Assembly (NCBI RefSeq): GCF_022410535.1
Contig: NZ_JAKNBL010000022.1
Location: 1 to 53,193 of the forward strand
Direction: 5' to 3'
DNA from: Pelotomaculum terephthalicicum JT
GTDB taxonomy: Bacteria; Bacillota; Desulfotomaculia; Desulfotomaculales; Pelotomaculaceae
DNA: 53,193 nt
The notes under the pieces were generated by a model. It worked only from the letters and a program-made list of their open reading frames with translations. It was not told where the DNA came from and did no database searches. The first letter of the stretch is position 1. Every line of letters starts with the position of its first letter. The translations under genes were made by a program, and so were the position numbers. Of this stretch, positions 8,514 through 15,776 are shown one piece after another.

Positions 8514-9122
8514 TCAGTTAGCATTTTCAGACGTAACAACCTTCATCATTCTGACTTTGCCGCCTTCGGTCACTGTTGCGCCTTCAGGCACCTCTTCACT
8601 CCAGGTCTTGCCGCCGTCCGTGGAGAAGCTTCTAACGCCGTTTTCCACTTTGCACAGCAAGCTTTTCCCCTCAGCATCTTTCGGCGAAAGAGTCGGGAGG
8701 CCGTTAAAAACAGTAAATTTACCGTCTTCGGATTCGCTGACCGTTACACCGTCGGGAGCTTTTTTACTCCAGGTTTTGCCGCCGTCCGTGGAGAAGCTTC
8801 TAAGGCCGTTTTCCACTTTGCACAGCAAGCTTTTCCCCTCAGCATCTTTCGGCGAAAGGGTTGGGAGGCCGTTAAAGACAGTAAATTTACTGTCTTCGGA
8901 TTCGCTGACCGTTACACCGTCGGGAGCTTTTTCACTCCAGGTTTTCCCATCGTCCGTGGAGTAGCTTGCAATACCGCCTTGAATTTTATACAGCATGGAA
9001 GTGTCAGGGTTTGCCGCTAAAGCCGCCCCGGCGCCTGCTGTGGTAATAAGCGCTCCGCAAAGAAGAGCAACGGCCGCTTTCTTTTTTGTTGCCTCCATGA
9101 TTGATAAAATTTTGCTTTTCAT
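8514..9122 (-). CDS. Secreted Asp-box repeat protein
   Basis: The start is the ATG at 9122, because GGAGG lies 9 bp upstream; upstream in-frame starts lack a site. The 202-residue product has a signal peptide (KKK, then a hydrophobic core, cleavage near ALAA at 36). Three copies of a roughly 56-residue unit follow, each with an Asp-box (STDDGKTWS, STDGGKTWS twice) and the phrase TVSESED, the third copy diverging at its end. Asp-boxes cap beta-hairpins in sialidase/BNR propellers; three are too few for a full propeller, so this may be a small binding or structural protein outside the cell. The enzyme residues of sialidases are absent. It is probably controlled by the adjacent two-component system. 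Confidence 0.75.
   Translation of the reverse strand: MKSKILSIMEATKKKAAVALLCGALITTAGAGAALAANPDTSMLYKIQGGIASYSTDDGKTWSEKAPDGVTVSESEDSKFTVFNGLPTLSPKDAEGKSLLCKVENGLRSFSTDGGKTWSKKAPDGVTVSESEDGKFTVFNGLPTLSPKDAEGKSLLCKVENGVRSFSTDGGKTWSEEVPEGATVTEGGKVRMMKVVTSENAN
8572..8985 (-). repeat. Tandem 168-bp coding repeats
   Basis: Units at about 8611-8778 and 8779-8946 are almost identical, and partial copies flank both sides. The period of 168 bp equals 56 codons. The shared core is CCGTCCGTGGAG. The near identity at silent sites points to recent duplication or ongoing gene conversion. Confidence 0.85.
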
Positions 9123-9171
9123 AACGTAATACCTCCAAGAATTTTTTGTAAGCAGCTGCCTTACATTTACC

Positions 9172-9203
9172 ATCATAAACCCATAACCTTTAGCGAACCT
9201 TTA
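9172..9203 (-). promoter_or_regulatory. Promoter with 11-bp-spaced direct repeat for an OmpR-type regulator
   Basis: On the minus strand TAAAGGTT occurs twice, 11 bp apart (plus-strand copies AACCTTTA at 9185-9192 and 9196-9203). A TATGAT -10 element follows (9177-9172). The repeat covers the expected -35 position, the usual arrangement for PhoB/OmpR-type activators. The gene start is 50 bp downstream. Confidence 0.5.
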
Positions 9204-9268
9204 ATAAAAATTAAATTGAAAATTTTTATATCCGTATACTTCGTTTTCGAGTAAAAGTAATATTTTGT

Positions 9269-9309
9269 GAGTTCAGTTTCTAATATCTGGAGTTTAGTTC
9301 TAATATCTG
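9269..9309. repeat. Imperfect 20-21-bp tandem repeat in a divergent intergenic region
   Basis: GAGTTCAGTTTCTAATATCTG (9269-9289, one base over in the first copy) is followed directly by a near copy ending TTCTAATATCTG (9290-9309). It lies between the Asp-box gene and dacF and could be a second regulator site; nothing proves this. Confidence 0.4.
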
Positions 9310-9426
9310 CAAAAAATGGCTTTATCACAGTCGTATAACTTTAAGACGGAGTATCATAATACAAAGTAACCTGCTAATAAAGCGTATTTGTAAAATAATT
9401 TGAAAGAAATGGGGGTAATGGTAATC

Positions 9427-10614
9427 TTGCGGAAAAAAGCCCTGATACTTTTAATGGTCTTTGTATTAATTGCCGGTCTGCCGGCTGGTCAAATTGAGGG
9501 AGCGGCTTCCGGAGCCGTTGGAGTAGAAAAAACAGAATTGGAGGCTGCCGCGCCTGCCGTTCCGGAAACGACTGCCGTGGCGGCGGTGCTTTTGGAGCCT
9601 ACGAGTAATAAGATTATTTATGAAAAAGAGCTGAATAAGCAGTTGCCGATGGCCAGTGTCACGAAACTAATGACGCTGCTGCTGGCGGTGGAAGCAGTGG
9701 AGCAGGGCAAGTTCAAGCTCGACGATAAAGTTGTCACCAGTGAAAACGCGTGGGAAATGGGCGGTTCGCAGGTCTATCTGGAACCCGGTGAGGAAATGAG
9801 CCTCTGGGAAATGCTCATGGCAATAGGCTTGCAGTCGGCGAATGACAGCAGTGTGGCTGTCGCGGAGCATATAGCCGGCAGTGAAGAGGCTTTTGTGCAG
9901 GCCATGAACGACAAAGCAAAAGAGCTGGGCTTGGTGAACACCAATTTTGTCAACTGTCATGGCCTGACTGCTGACAACCATTACACCAGCGCCTATGATA
10001 TGGCTGTCATATTGAAGGAAGGATTGAAGTACCCGTTATTCCGGAAGATAACTTCCATGAAAGAATCGGAATTAAGGGGCGGGGCGTTCAAGCTTTGGAA
10101 TACGAACAAGCTCTTATGGTGGTACGATGGAGCGGACGCCGGCAAAACCGGCTGGACGGAAGCGGCAAAGTACTGCTTGGCCTCGTCGGCCGAAAGGGAC
10201 GGTTTACGGATAATCTGCGTAGTATTGGGCACGTCTGAGCCGGGAAGTCATTTCCGGGAGTCGACAAAACTGCTGGATTACGGTTTCGCCAGGTATAAAG
10301 CGGTAAATTTTGCCGAACAGGGCGCCAGTGTGGGCGCTATAAAAGTAGGCAAGGGGCAAGTGGACCGGGTGGAGGCTCAAACTGCTGAAAAGGTTAGCGT
10401 AGTGGCTCTAAAGGGAGAGGAAAAGGGCTTTGAATCACGGGTTGAACTGGCGGACCACCTGGACGCTCCCGTGCAAAAGGGACAGGTAGTGGGAGCTTAT
10501 GTTGTTACCAAAGGCGGCCAGGAGGTCAAGCGGGTTAATCTGGTGGCTGGCGACGATGTTCTGAAAACAACCGTGTTCGAACAGGTGAAACGTGTTATCG
10601 ATCACGTATTCTGA
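9427..10614 (+). CDS. dacF: D-alanyl-D-alanine carboxypeptidase, DacF type
   Basis: The TTG at 9427 is preferred because GGGGG lies 11 bp upstream and the product then begins with a clean signal peptide (MRKKALILLMVFVLIAG); earlier starts lack a site. The 395-residue S11 peptidase has the catalytic ASVTK (Ser77/Lys80), SAN (137-139) and KTG (240-242) motifs, followed by a C-terminal beta domain and a final amphipathic helix (EQVKRVIDHVF) that may hold it to the membrane. It trims the terminal D-Ala of peptidoglycan pentapeptides. In Bacillus dacF sits directly upstream of spoIIAA and acts in spore cortex cross-link control; the same order is seen here. A terminator-like hairpin separates it from spoIIAA. 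Confidence 0.88.
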   Translation: MRKKALILLMVFVLIAGLPAGQIEGAASGAVGVEKTELEAAAPAVPETTAVAAVLLEPTSNKIIYEKELNKQLPMASVTKLMTLLLAVEAVEQGKFKLDDKVVTSENAWEMGGSQVYLEPGEEMSLWEMLMAIGLQSANDSSVAVAEHIAGSEEAFVQAMNDKAKELGLVNTNFVNCHGLTADNHYTSAYDMAVILKEGLKYPLFRKITSMKESELRGGAFKLWNTNKLLWWYDGADAGKTGWTEAAKYCLASSAERDGLRIICVVLGTSEPGSHFRESTKLLDYGFARYKAVNFAEQGASVGAIKVGKGQVDRVEAQTAEKVSVVALKGEEKGFESRVELADHLDAPVQKGQVVGAYVVTKGGQEVKRVNLVAGDDVLKTTVFEQVKRVIDHVF

Positions 10615-10654
10615 TATAAAAAAAATAAATAGCGGAAATAATATGCATCTATTT

Positions 10655-10681
10655 GGCGCGGATTGACTCCGGGCCTTTTTT
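10655..10681 (+). terminator. Probable terminator between dacF and spoIIAA
   Basis: GGCGCGG (10655-10661) pairs with CCGGGCC (10669-10675) with one central mismatch and is followed by six T. This suggests dacF and the spoIIA genes can be transcribed separately. Confidence 0.5.
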
Positions 10682-10686
10682 ATCTG

Positions 10687-10716
10687 TTGACACGCCTTGC
10701 CTTTTTAAAATATATT
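10687..10716 (+). promoter_or_regulatory. Sigma-A-like promoter of the spoIIA operon
   Basis: TTGACA (10687-10692), an 18-bp spacer and TATATT (10711-10716) lie about 80 bp before spoIIAA. Bacillus uses sigma-H here; I see no good sigma-H match, so this assignment is tentative. Confidence 0.45.
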
Positions 10717-10799
10717 TGGTAAGATTTAGCAGTAAGGCATATATTAATTGGGGGCTTGCGTCAAGTCGTAAATTTATAGAAAAGGTGGTGCCTGTACGC

Positions 10800-11132
10800 T
10801 TGGAGCTTGAGCAAATACAAGATACATTGATTGCCCGGCTGAGCGGGGATCTTGACCTGGGTGTGGCCGATCATTTGCGGAACACTTTAGATGAAGCCCT
10901 TGACAATCAACCGGTTAGAAACATTATTCTAAATCTGGCGGGAGCGTCATTTATTGATAGTTCGGTCTTGGGGGTGCTGCTGGGAAGGTATAAGCGGGTT
11001 AGCAGAATAGGCGGCAGGGTTTGTATTGTTGAGCCTCAGCCGCAAGTGCGCAGGATCCTGGAACTATCGGGTTTGCTCCGGATTATGGACGAATTCCCCG
11101 GCGAAGCCGCCGCGTTGGAGAATATCGGTTAG
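10800..11132 (+). CDS. spoIIAA: Anti-sigma F factor antagonist SpoIIAA
   Basis: This is a STAS-domain protein of 110 residues from the TTG at 10800 (AAGGTGG 11 bp upstream). The GTG codons at 10785 and 10788 are alternatives that would add four or five residues. The phosphorylation site is conserved: FIDSSVLGVLLGRYK, where Ser54 corresponds to Ser58 of the Bacillus protein. Unphosphorylated SpoIIAA binds SpoIIAB and frees sigma F in the forespore; SpoIIAB phosphorylates it back, and SpoIIE (not in the window) removes the phosphate. It is followed 11 bp later by spoIIAB, in the classical operon order. Confidence 0.93.
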   Translation: MELEQIQDTLIARLSGDLDLGVADHLRNTLDEALDNQPVRNIILNLAGASFIDSSVLGVLLGRYKRVSRIGGRVCIVEPQPQVRRILELSGLLRIMDEFPGEAAALENIG

Positions 11133-11143
11133 GGGGTATTGTT

Positions 11144-11593
11144 TTGCGCTTGATTAATCAAATGAAATTGGAATTTCTAAGCATTCCCGCCAATGTGGCT
11201 TTTGCCCGCGTGTCTGTCGCCGCTTTTGCTTCGCAAATCGAATGTACTCTGTCCGACCTGGAAGAAATCAAGGTAGCGGTGTCCGAAGCGGTAGAGAATT
11301 CCATTATCCACGGTTATGAAAATGCCGCGGACCGCTTGGTGAGGATATACGCCGCGTTAACGGCGGACACCGTTGAGATCAGGGTTGAGGATGACGGCAA
11401 GGGCATTGAAGATATCGACGATGCTCTGCAGCCTACTTTTTCCACCGACGCTGAACGTTTGGGGCTGGGTTTCGTATTTATCAATTCGTTTATGGATAAT
11501 TTCAAGGTGGAATCAACTCCTGGTCACGGTACTGTGGTAACAATGAACAAAAGAGTTGGTTCCGGAGTGGCTCGGATAAGCCCGGAGCAATAG
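11144..11593 (+). CDS. spoIIAB: Anti-sigma F factor and kinase SpoIIAB
   Basis: The TTG at 11144 follows GGGGG. The 149-residue protein has the GHKL ATPase motifs: N-box SEAVENSIIHGY (catalytic Glu48, Mg-binding Asn52), G1 DDGKGI and G2 ERLGLGFVFI. It holds sigma F inactive in the predivisional cell and mother cell and phosphorylates SpoIIAA on its serine. Length and motifs match the Bacillus enzyme (146 residues) closely. It sits between spoIIAA and sigF with short gaps (11 and 15 bp), consistent with translation from one message and balanced stoichiometry. Confidence 0.94.
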   Translation: MRLINQMKLEFLSIPANVAFARVSVAAFASQIECTLSDLEEIKVAVSEAVENSIIHGYENAADRLVRIYAALTADTVEIRVEDDGKGIEDIDDALQPTFSTDAERLGLGFVFINSFMDNFKVESTPGHGTVVTMNKRVGSGVARISPEQ

Positions 11594-11608
11594 GCAGGAG
11601 ATGAAGAA

Positions 11609-12385
11609 ATGAGTGGCAGGCTGGTTGAAATGAACCTGCCCCGCTTTCCGTTGCTGAAAGATCAGGAAATGAAAGAGTTGCTTGGCAAGGCAAAGGCGGG
11701 TGACGGTTACGCCAGGGACAGGCTGATCAATTGCAACCTAAAGCTGGTATTTAACCTGGTCAAGCGTTTTCAGAACCGTGGCTACGAGCTGGAGGACCTC
11801 TTTCAAATCGGTTGCATCGGGTTGATTAAAGCGATAGATAAATTTGACCCCAGTTATGAGGTTAAATTTTCAACATATGCCGTACCGATGATTATCGGTG
11901 AGATCAGAAGATTCTTAAGGGATGACAATCCGGTTAAAGTCAGCCGTTCGGTAAAGGAAATCGCTTACAAGATCCAGCAAGTCAGGGACATCCTCACCGC
12001 GAAGCTGAGCCGCGAGCCGTCAGTGGGAGAAATAGCCGCGGACATGGGGTTGTCCAGGGAAGAAGTCGTCAACGCGCTTGAAGCGGCTCAAGCCCCGACG
12101 TCAATTTATGAGACTCTGCACCAGGATGACGGCGATCCGATCTATCTGCTGGACCAGCTAAAAGGCAAGGAAGACGGAGAAACGCCCTGGCTGGAAAGAA
12201 TATCCATGAAAGAACTTTTAAACAACCTTCCTGAACGGGACAGGCAGATTATCGCCTGGCGGTTTTTTGAGGATAAAACTCAGTCGGATATCGCGCAAAA
12301 ACTGGGATTATCGCAAGTGCAGGTGTCGCGCCTGGAAAGACAGGCCTTAAAGAAACTTAAAGAATTGATGGAAAAGAGTGGCTGA
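11609..12385 (+). CDS. sigF: Forespore RNA polymerase sigma factor F
   Basis: The product is a 258-residue group-3 sigma factor. Region 2 is at about 40-110 (YELEDLFQIGCIGLIKAIDKFDP and FSTYAVPMIIGEIRR). Region 3 is at about 115-180 (VKVSRSVKEIAYKI). The region 4 helix-turn-helix is at about 205-255 (SDIAQKLGLSQVQVSRLERQAL). The ATG at 11609 follows AGGAGATG. It directs early forespore transcription, and the two proteins encoded just upstream control its release. The C-terminus ends 69 bp before a dodecin gene that has its own promoter-like sequence. Confidence 0.94.
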   Translation: MSGRLVEMNLPRFPLLKDQEMKELLGKAKAGDGYARDRLINCNLKLVFNLVKRFQNRGYELEDLFQIGCIGLIKAIDKFDPSYEVKFSTYAVPMIIGEIRRFLRDDNPVKVSRSVKEIAYKIQQVRDILTAKLSREPSVGEIAADMGLSREEVVNALEAAQAPTSIYETLHQDDGDPIYLLDQLKGKEDGETPWLERISMKELLNNLPERDRQIIAWRFFEDKTQSDIAQKLGLSQVQVSRLERQALKKLKELMEKSG

Positions 12386-12410
12386 GCAAACGTATAAAAA
12401 ATAGTATTGC

Positions 12411-12419
12411 TGGTATAAT
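12411..12419 (+). promoter_or_regulatory. Extended -10 promoter element before the dodecin gene
   Basis: TGGTATAAT matches an extended -10 (TGnTATAAT). No good -35 is visible 17 bp upstream, though GTATA at 12392-12396 vaguely recalls forespore sigma -35 elements. The gene starts 36 bp downstream. Confidence 0.35.
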
Positions 12420-12454
12420 ACAATTGCTTTGAAAAATTAAAGGAGGGATGATGG

Positions 12455-12649
12455 TTGCACGTCAAAGTGTCTGAAATAGTGGGTGAATCTCCCGATAGCT
12501 GGAAGGGCGCCGTGCAGTCAGCCATTACGGAGGCCTCGCGGTACGGGAAGAACATCGTAGGCGTGGAAGTTGTCAATTTTACTGCCAATGTGGAAAACGG
12601 GCAGTTGGTGGAATACAAAGCCAACGTGAAAATTGCCCATACCGACTAA
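12455..12649 (+). CDS. Dodecin-family flavin-binding protein
   Basis: The protein has 64 residues from the TTG at 12455, which has AAAGGAGGG 8-10 bp upstream; the nearby ATGs are out of frame. The sequence (VSEIVGESPDSWKGAVQSAI, EASRYGKNIVGVEVV, GQLVEYKANVKIAH) follows the dodecin beta-alpha-beta-beta pattern. Dodecins form hollow 12-mers that store or shield FMN, riboflavin or CoA. The usual aromatic residue that stacks on flavin (the W of the DWFEV-type segment) is not obvious here (IVGVEVV), so the ligand may differ. It lies between sigF and spoVAC and is closed by a strong terminator. Confidence 0.8.
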   Translation: MHVKVSEIVGESPDSWKGAVQSAITEASRYGKNIVGVEVVNFTANVENGQLVEYKANVKIAHTD

Positions 12650-12677
12650 AACAGCGGGTATATCGCAGTATCTCCGG

Positions 12678-12707
12678 GCTGCTGACTAGAAAGTCAGCAG
12701 CTTTTTT
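12678..12707 (+). terminator. Strong intrinsic terminator after the dodecin gene
   Basis: GCTGCTGACT (from 12678) and AGTCAGCAGC (to 12701) form a perfect 10-bp stem with a short loop, followed by a run of T (12702-12707). Confidence 0.9.
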
Positions 12708-12755
12708 GTATAAGGAAGATTTGAGTTGGTAAATATAAATTACGGGGTGACAAAA

Positions 12756-13214
12756 ATGCCGGATAATTCAATGCCACTAATCAAACAAAAACAACGCTAC
12801 ATGGAAATGGTTAAAGAAAGCACGCCGAAGCCCAGGGTTCTAAGAAATGTTTTTTGGGCTTTTGTGGTAGGCGGTTTGATTTGTTTGGTAGGTCAGTTCA
12901 TTCTCAGCTTTTTCCTGGCCAGGGGGTTGAGCTTTAATGAGGCGGGCGCGGCAACTTCCACCACGTTGGTCTTTCTGGCGGCGTTTCTTACCGGTATAGG
13001 TCTGTACGACGAAGTCAGCAGGTTTGGCGGGGCCGGCGGCATTGTCCCAATTACAGGCTTCGCCAATTCAATGGTGGCTCCGGCGTTGGAGTACCGGGCG
13101 GAGGGGCTGGTTTTCGGCGTCGGGGCACGGCTTTTCACTATTGCCGGGCCGGTGCTGGTGTGGGGCATAGTTACAGCCTGGATAGCAGGACTGCTATATT
13201 ATTTTTTTAGGTAG
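12756..13214 (+). CDS. spoVAC: Stage V sporulation protein AC
   Basis: The ATG at 12756 is chosen because GGGGTGA lies 7 bp upstream. The 152-residue membrane protein has a basic N-terminus (KQKQRYMEMVKESTPKPRVLRN) and about four hydrophobic segments, with the family phrase GGAGGIVPITGFANSMVAPALEYR. SpoVAC belongs to the inner spore-membrane channel that takes up Ca-dipicolinate during sporulation and releases it at germination; SpoVAC itself has been described as mechanosensitive. It is followed by spoVAD and spoVAE, the minimal AC-AD-AE set common in clostridia. The gap to spoVAD is unusually long and filled with purine-rich repeats. Confidence 0.92.
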   Translation: MPDNSMPLIKQKQRYMEMVKESTPKPRVLRNVFWAFVVGGLICLVGQFILSFFLARGLSFNEAGAATSTTLVFLAAFLTGIGLYDEVSRFGGAGGIVPITGFANSMVAPALEYRAEGLVFGVGARLFTIAGPVLVWGIVTAWIAGLLYYFFR

Positions 13215-13345
13215 TCAGGAGTCAGGAGATAGAAGTCAGGAGTCAGGAGTTGGAAGACGAAAGTTGGAAAACGGAGCCTGGGAGCAGGGAGGCCAAGAGT
13301 CAGAAGACTGGAGCCAGGAATCAAGAGACGGAATGAAAGCATGTA
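13215..13345 (+). repeat. Purine-rich GGAGTCAGGAGTC repeats inside the spoVA operon
   Basis: AGTCAGGAGTCAGGAG occurs twice (from about 13214 and 13230) and degrades into further purine-only copies (GGAGCC, AAGAGTCAGAAGACTGGAGCCAGGAATC). The coding strand is almost pyrimidine-free for about 120 bp. Related copies are at 17907-17936 and 42466-42500. Confidence 0.7.
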
Positions 13346-13373
13346 ACATTGGTATTTCTTGAGAGGTGAGAAT

Positions 13374-14387
13374 TTGGCAGCGCCTAAAAAAAATGGAATG
13401 CAAACCGTTTATTTCGAAAAACCGCCCGTCATTATCGCGTCTGCGTCAATTGTCGGATATCTGGAAGGCGAGGGACCGCTGGGGAAAACATTCGACCAGG
13501 TGGTTAATGATACTTACTACGGCGAAAAAACCTGGGAAAAGGCCGAGCAGCGGATGATGCTGGAGACTATGCAAAAAGCCCTGGAAAAGGCCGGCTTGCA
13601 GGTGAAAGATATTGATTATATGCTGGCCGGCGATTTGCTGAATCAAATTATCACGGCAAATTTCACCGCGAGAGTATTGGGCATACCTTTCTTGGGATTG
13701 TACGGCGCCTGCTCTACCATGTATGAAGGCATGGCGCTGGGAGCCATGCTGATAGAAGGCGGTTTTGCCGAAAAAGTGCTGGTCGGTTCTTCCAGCCATT
13801 ACAGCACCGCCGAGAGGCAGTACCGCTATCCCACCGAAATGGGGAACCAGCGTCCCATGACCGCTCAATGGACAGTGACCGGAGCGGGCGCGGCCGTGCT
13901 GGCCCGGGAAGGAAGCGGGCCGGTGATTACCCACGCCACCATCGGCAAGGTTGTCGACCTGGGGCAGGGGGATGCGCAGAATATGGGCGCCGCCATGGCG
14001 CCGGCGGCGGCGGATACGATAACTTGCCATTTAAAGGATACCGCGCGGCAGCCTGATTATTACGATCTGATCATCACCGGCGACCTTGGCTCTTACGGCA
14101 AGAAGCTTGCTGAACAGCTGGTAACGCAGGACGGATATGATATTTCCGATCGGTATACTGACTGCGGCATTTTAATTTACAGCGCCGCGCAGGATGTCCA
14201 CGCCGGGGGAAGCGGCTGCGGCTGTTCGGCGGTAGTCACCTGCGGCTATCTTATGGAAAGCCTCAAAACGGGGAAATATAAACGCCTGCTTGGCATCGGC
14301 ACCGGCGCGCTGTTGAGTCCGTGCAGTGTTCAGCAAGGGGAAACTGTGCCGGGGATCGGGCATGCCGTTGTAATCGAAATGAGATAG
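13374..14387 (+). CDS. spoVAD: Stage V sporulation protein AD
   Basis: The TTG at 13374 follows GAGAGGTGAG and gives 337 residues, the same size as the Bacillus protein (338). The thiolase-like fold signatures are visible: GACSTMYEGMALGAMLIEGG at about 115-135 and a C-terminal GIGTGALLSPCSVQQGETVPGIGHAV segment. SpoVAD is the soluble component on the outer face of the inner spore membrane that binds dipicolinic acid directly. It works with SpoVAC (upstream) and SpoVAE (12 bp downstream). Intact and typical. Confidence 0.93.
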   Translation: MAAPKKNGMQTVYFEKPPVIIASASIVGYLEGEGPLGKTFDQVVNDTYYGEKTWEKAEQRMMLETMQKALEKAGLQVKDIDYMLAGDLLNQIITANFTARVLGIPFLGLYGACSTMYEGMALGAMLIEGGFAEKVLVGSSSHYSTAERQYRYPTEMGNQRPMTAQWTVTGAGAAVLAREGSGPVITHATIGKVVDLGQGDAQNMGAAMAPAAADTITCHLKDTARQPDYYDLIITGDLGSYGKKLAEQLVTQDGYDISDRYTDCGILIYSAAQDVHAGGSGCGCSAVVTCGYLMESLKTGKYKRLLGIGTGALLSPCSVQQGETVPGIGHAVVIEMR

Positions 14388-14399
14388 GAGGCTTGCGAG

Positions 14400-14756
14400 A
14401 TGCAATTTTTTTGGGCTTTTGTGATCGGGGGCGCGCTCTGCGTAATCGGACAGTTGCTGATGGATTTGACCAGCTATAAGTTCACGCCTGCCCATGTGCT
14501 GGTGACTTTTGTCAGCGCGGGCGCGATCATCAGCGCTATCGGCCTGTACCAGCCTTTAGTGAATCTGGCCGGGGCGGGGGCGACTGTTCCCTTGACCGGT
14601 TTTGGCCACCTGCTGGCCCAAGGAGCGTTGAACGGGGTTAAACAGCACGGGTTGCTGGGCGTATTCAGCGGCGGAGTGACCGCGGCGGCGGCGGGTATTA
14701 CCGCGGCAGTGGTTTTTGGCTACCTGGCGGCGCTTACTTTCCGGCCGAGAGGGTAG
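14400..14756 (+). CDS. spoVAE: Stage V sporulation protein AE (AEb type)
   Basis: The protein has 118 residues and is very hydrophobic, with about four membrane segments and the family phrases GGALCVIGQLLMD and GAGATVPLTGFGHLLAQGA. It is the small membrane subunit that completes the dipicolinate channel with SpoVAC. The start ATG at 14400 follows GGAGG. No spoVAA, AB, AEa or AF is present, which is usual outside Bacilli. Its end is 28 bp before the first of three acyl-CoA-dehydratase-like genes, so those may be cotranscribed with the spoVA genes. Confidence 0.9.
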   Translation: MQFFWAFVIGGALCVIGQLLMDLTSYKFTPAHVLVTFVSAGAIISAIGLYQPLVNLAGAGATVPLTGFGHLLAQGALNGVKQHGLLGVFSGGVTAAAAGITAAVVFGYLAALTFRPRG

Positions 14757-14784
14757 CGCCCAGGTGAAAGGAGAGCGAAGGCAA

Positions 14785-15762
14785 TTGAAGGTTGGTATTC
14801 CCAGAGCGCTTCTATACTACTATTATTACCCGATGTGGCGGACTTTCTTTGAAGAGTTGGGCGCCGAAGTGGTGCTTTCATCGCCGTCAACCAGGGTGAC
14901 ATTGGCCCAGGGGCTAAAACATGCCGTGGATGAGGTCTGCCTGCCGGTCAAGCTGTTCTTTGGCCATGTGCTGGACCTGGCCGGGAAGGTTGATTATATT
15001 TTTTTGCCCAGAATGGTGAGTGTGGAACACCATAAATATATCTGTCCAAAGTTTCTCGGCTTGCCCGACATGATTCGCCGGCTGGAAGGCCTGCCTGACT
15101 TGATTGGCGTTGACGTCAACCTGTACAGAAAAGACAGGGATTTATACACGGTGATAAACAATGTGGGCAGTCTCTTTACCGGCAATAAGTTAAAGATATT
15201 TAGAGCTTATCGCAGTTCAATCAAAACCCTGCAGAAATATTACCGCTTGCTGCACCTCGGACTGATGCCTGCCGAGGCCTTAGCTGTCCTGGATAACAAG
15301 GTTGGTGATAAACCGCTGAATTATCCGTTTGAATTAAATGTGGCCGTAATCGGCCACCCGTATAACATCTATGATTCTTATATCAGCATGAATCTGACCG
15401 GACGGCTGAAAGAGATGGGCGCCGCTGTTTTTACCGCTGAGCACGTGCCGGAAAAAACCTTGAGGAGCAACGCGGCCCGGTTGCCGAAAAAATTATTCTG
15501 GAGTCTCGGTCAGCGGATGATCGGAGCCGCTTTTCACTACCTTGACCGCCCGGATATAAGCGGTTTGGTGCATGTGGCTGCTTTTGGGTGCGGGCCTGAT
15601 TCCATGACCGGCGAGTTGATCGAGCGGCATGCGCGCGCCTTGCGCGCGCCTTTCTTGAATCTCACTCTTGATGAACATACCGGGGAAGCCGGTATTGTCA
15701 CCAGGCTGGAAGCTTTTTTAGACATGGTGCGGTGGAAGAAAGCCGAAGCTGCCGGGATATGA
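14785..15762 (+). CDS. Acyl-CoA dehydratase activase-related protein (DUF2229-type), first part
   Basis: The TTG at 14785 follows AAAGGAG (12 bp). The 325-residue protein starts KVGIPRALLYYYYYPMW and carries conserved cysteines in DEVCLPVK, YICPKFLG and AFGCGPDSM, then the family ending LDEHTGEAGIVTRLEAF. These are features of the uncharacterised parts of the long (about 1,400-residue) proteins related to 2-hydroxyglutaryl-CoA dehydratase and its activator. The cysteines probably bind an iron-sulphur cluster. The substrate is unknown. It is followed by a second DUF2229-like gene and a separate activase, so the usual fusion protein is split into three genes here. Confidence 0.75.
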   Translation: MKVGIPRALLYYYYYPMWRTFFEELGAEVVLSSPSTRVTLAQGLKHAVDEVCLPVKLFFGHVLDLAGKVDYIFLPRMVSVEHHKYICPKFLGLPDMIRRLEGLPDLIGVDVNLYRKDRDLYTVINNVGSLFTGNKLKIFRAYRSSIKTLQKYYRLLHLGLMPAEALAVLDNKVGDKPLNYPFELNVAVIGHPYNIYDSYISMNLTGRLKEMGAAVFTAEHVPEKTLRSNAARLPKKLFWSLGQRMIGAAFHYLDRPDISGLVHVAAFGCGPDSMTGELIERHARALRAPFLNLTLDEHTGEAGIVTRLEAFLDMVRWKKAEAAGI

Positions 15763-15776
15763 AACGGAGGTAAACA

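Noticed and set aside
8458-8964. Plus-strand frame of 168 codons opposite the Asp-box gene
   Set aside because: Its apparent internal repeats simply mirror the 168-bp repeats of the real gene, which has a signal peptide and strong ribosome site.
13215-13345. GGAGTCAGGAG repeats as a TRAP binding site
   Set aside because: The GAG triplets recur with 4-nt or mixed spacing (period about 7), not the 2-3-nt spacing needed, and similar repeats occur at unrelated genes.
13215-13345. CRISPR-like array
   Set aside because: Units are short and adjacent, without unique spacers of constant length; no cas gene is in the window.
13446-14030. Minus-strand frame of 194 codons inside spoVAD
   Set aside because: Shadow of a highly conserved gene; no start signal.
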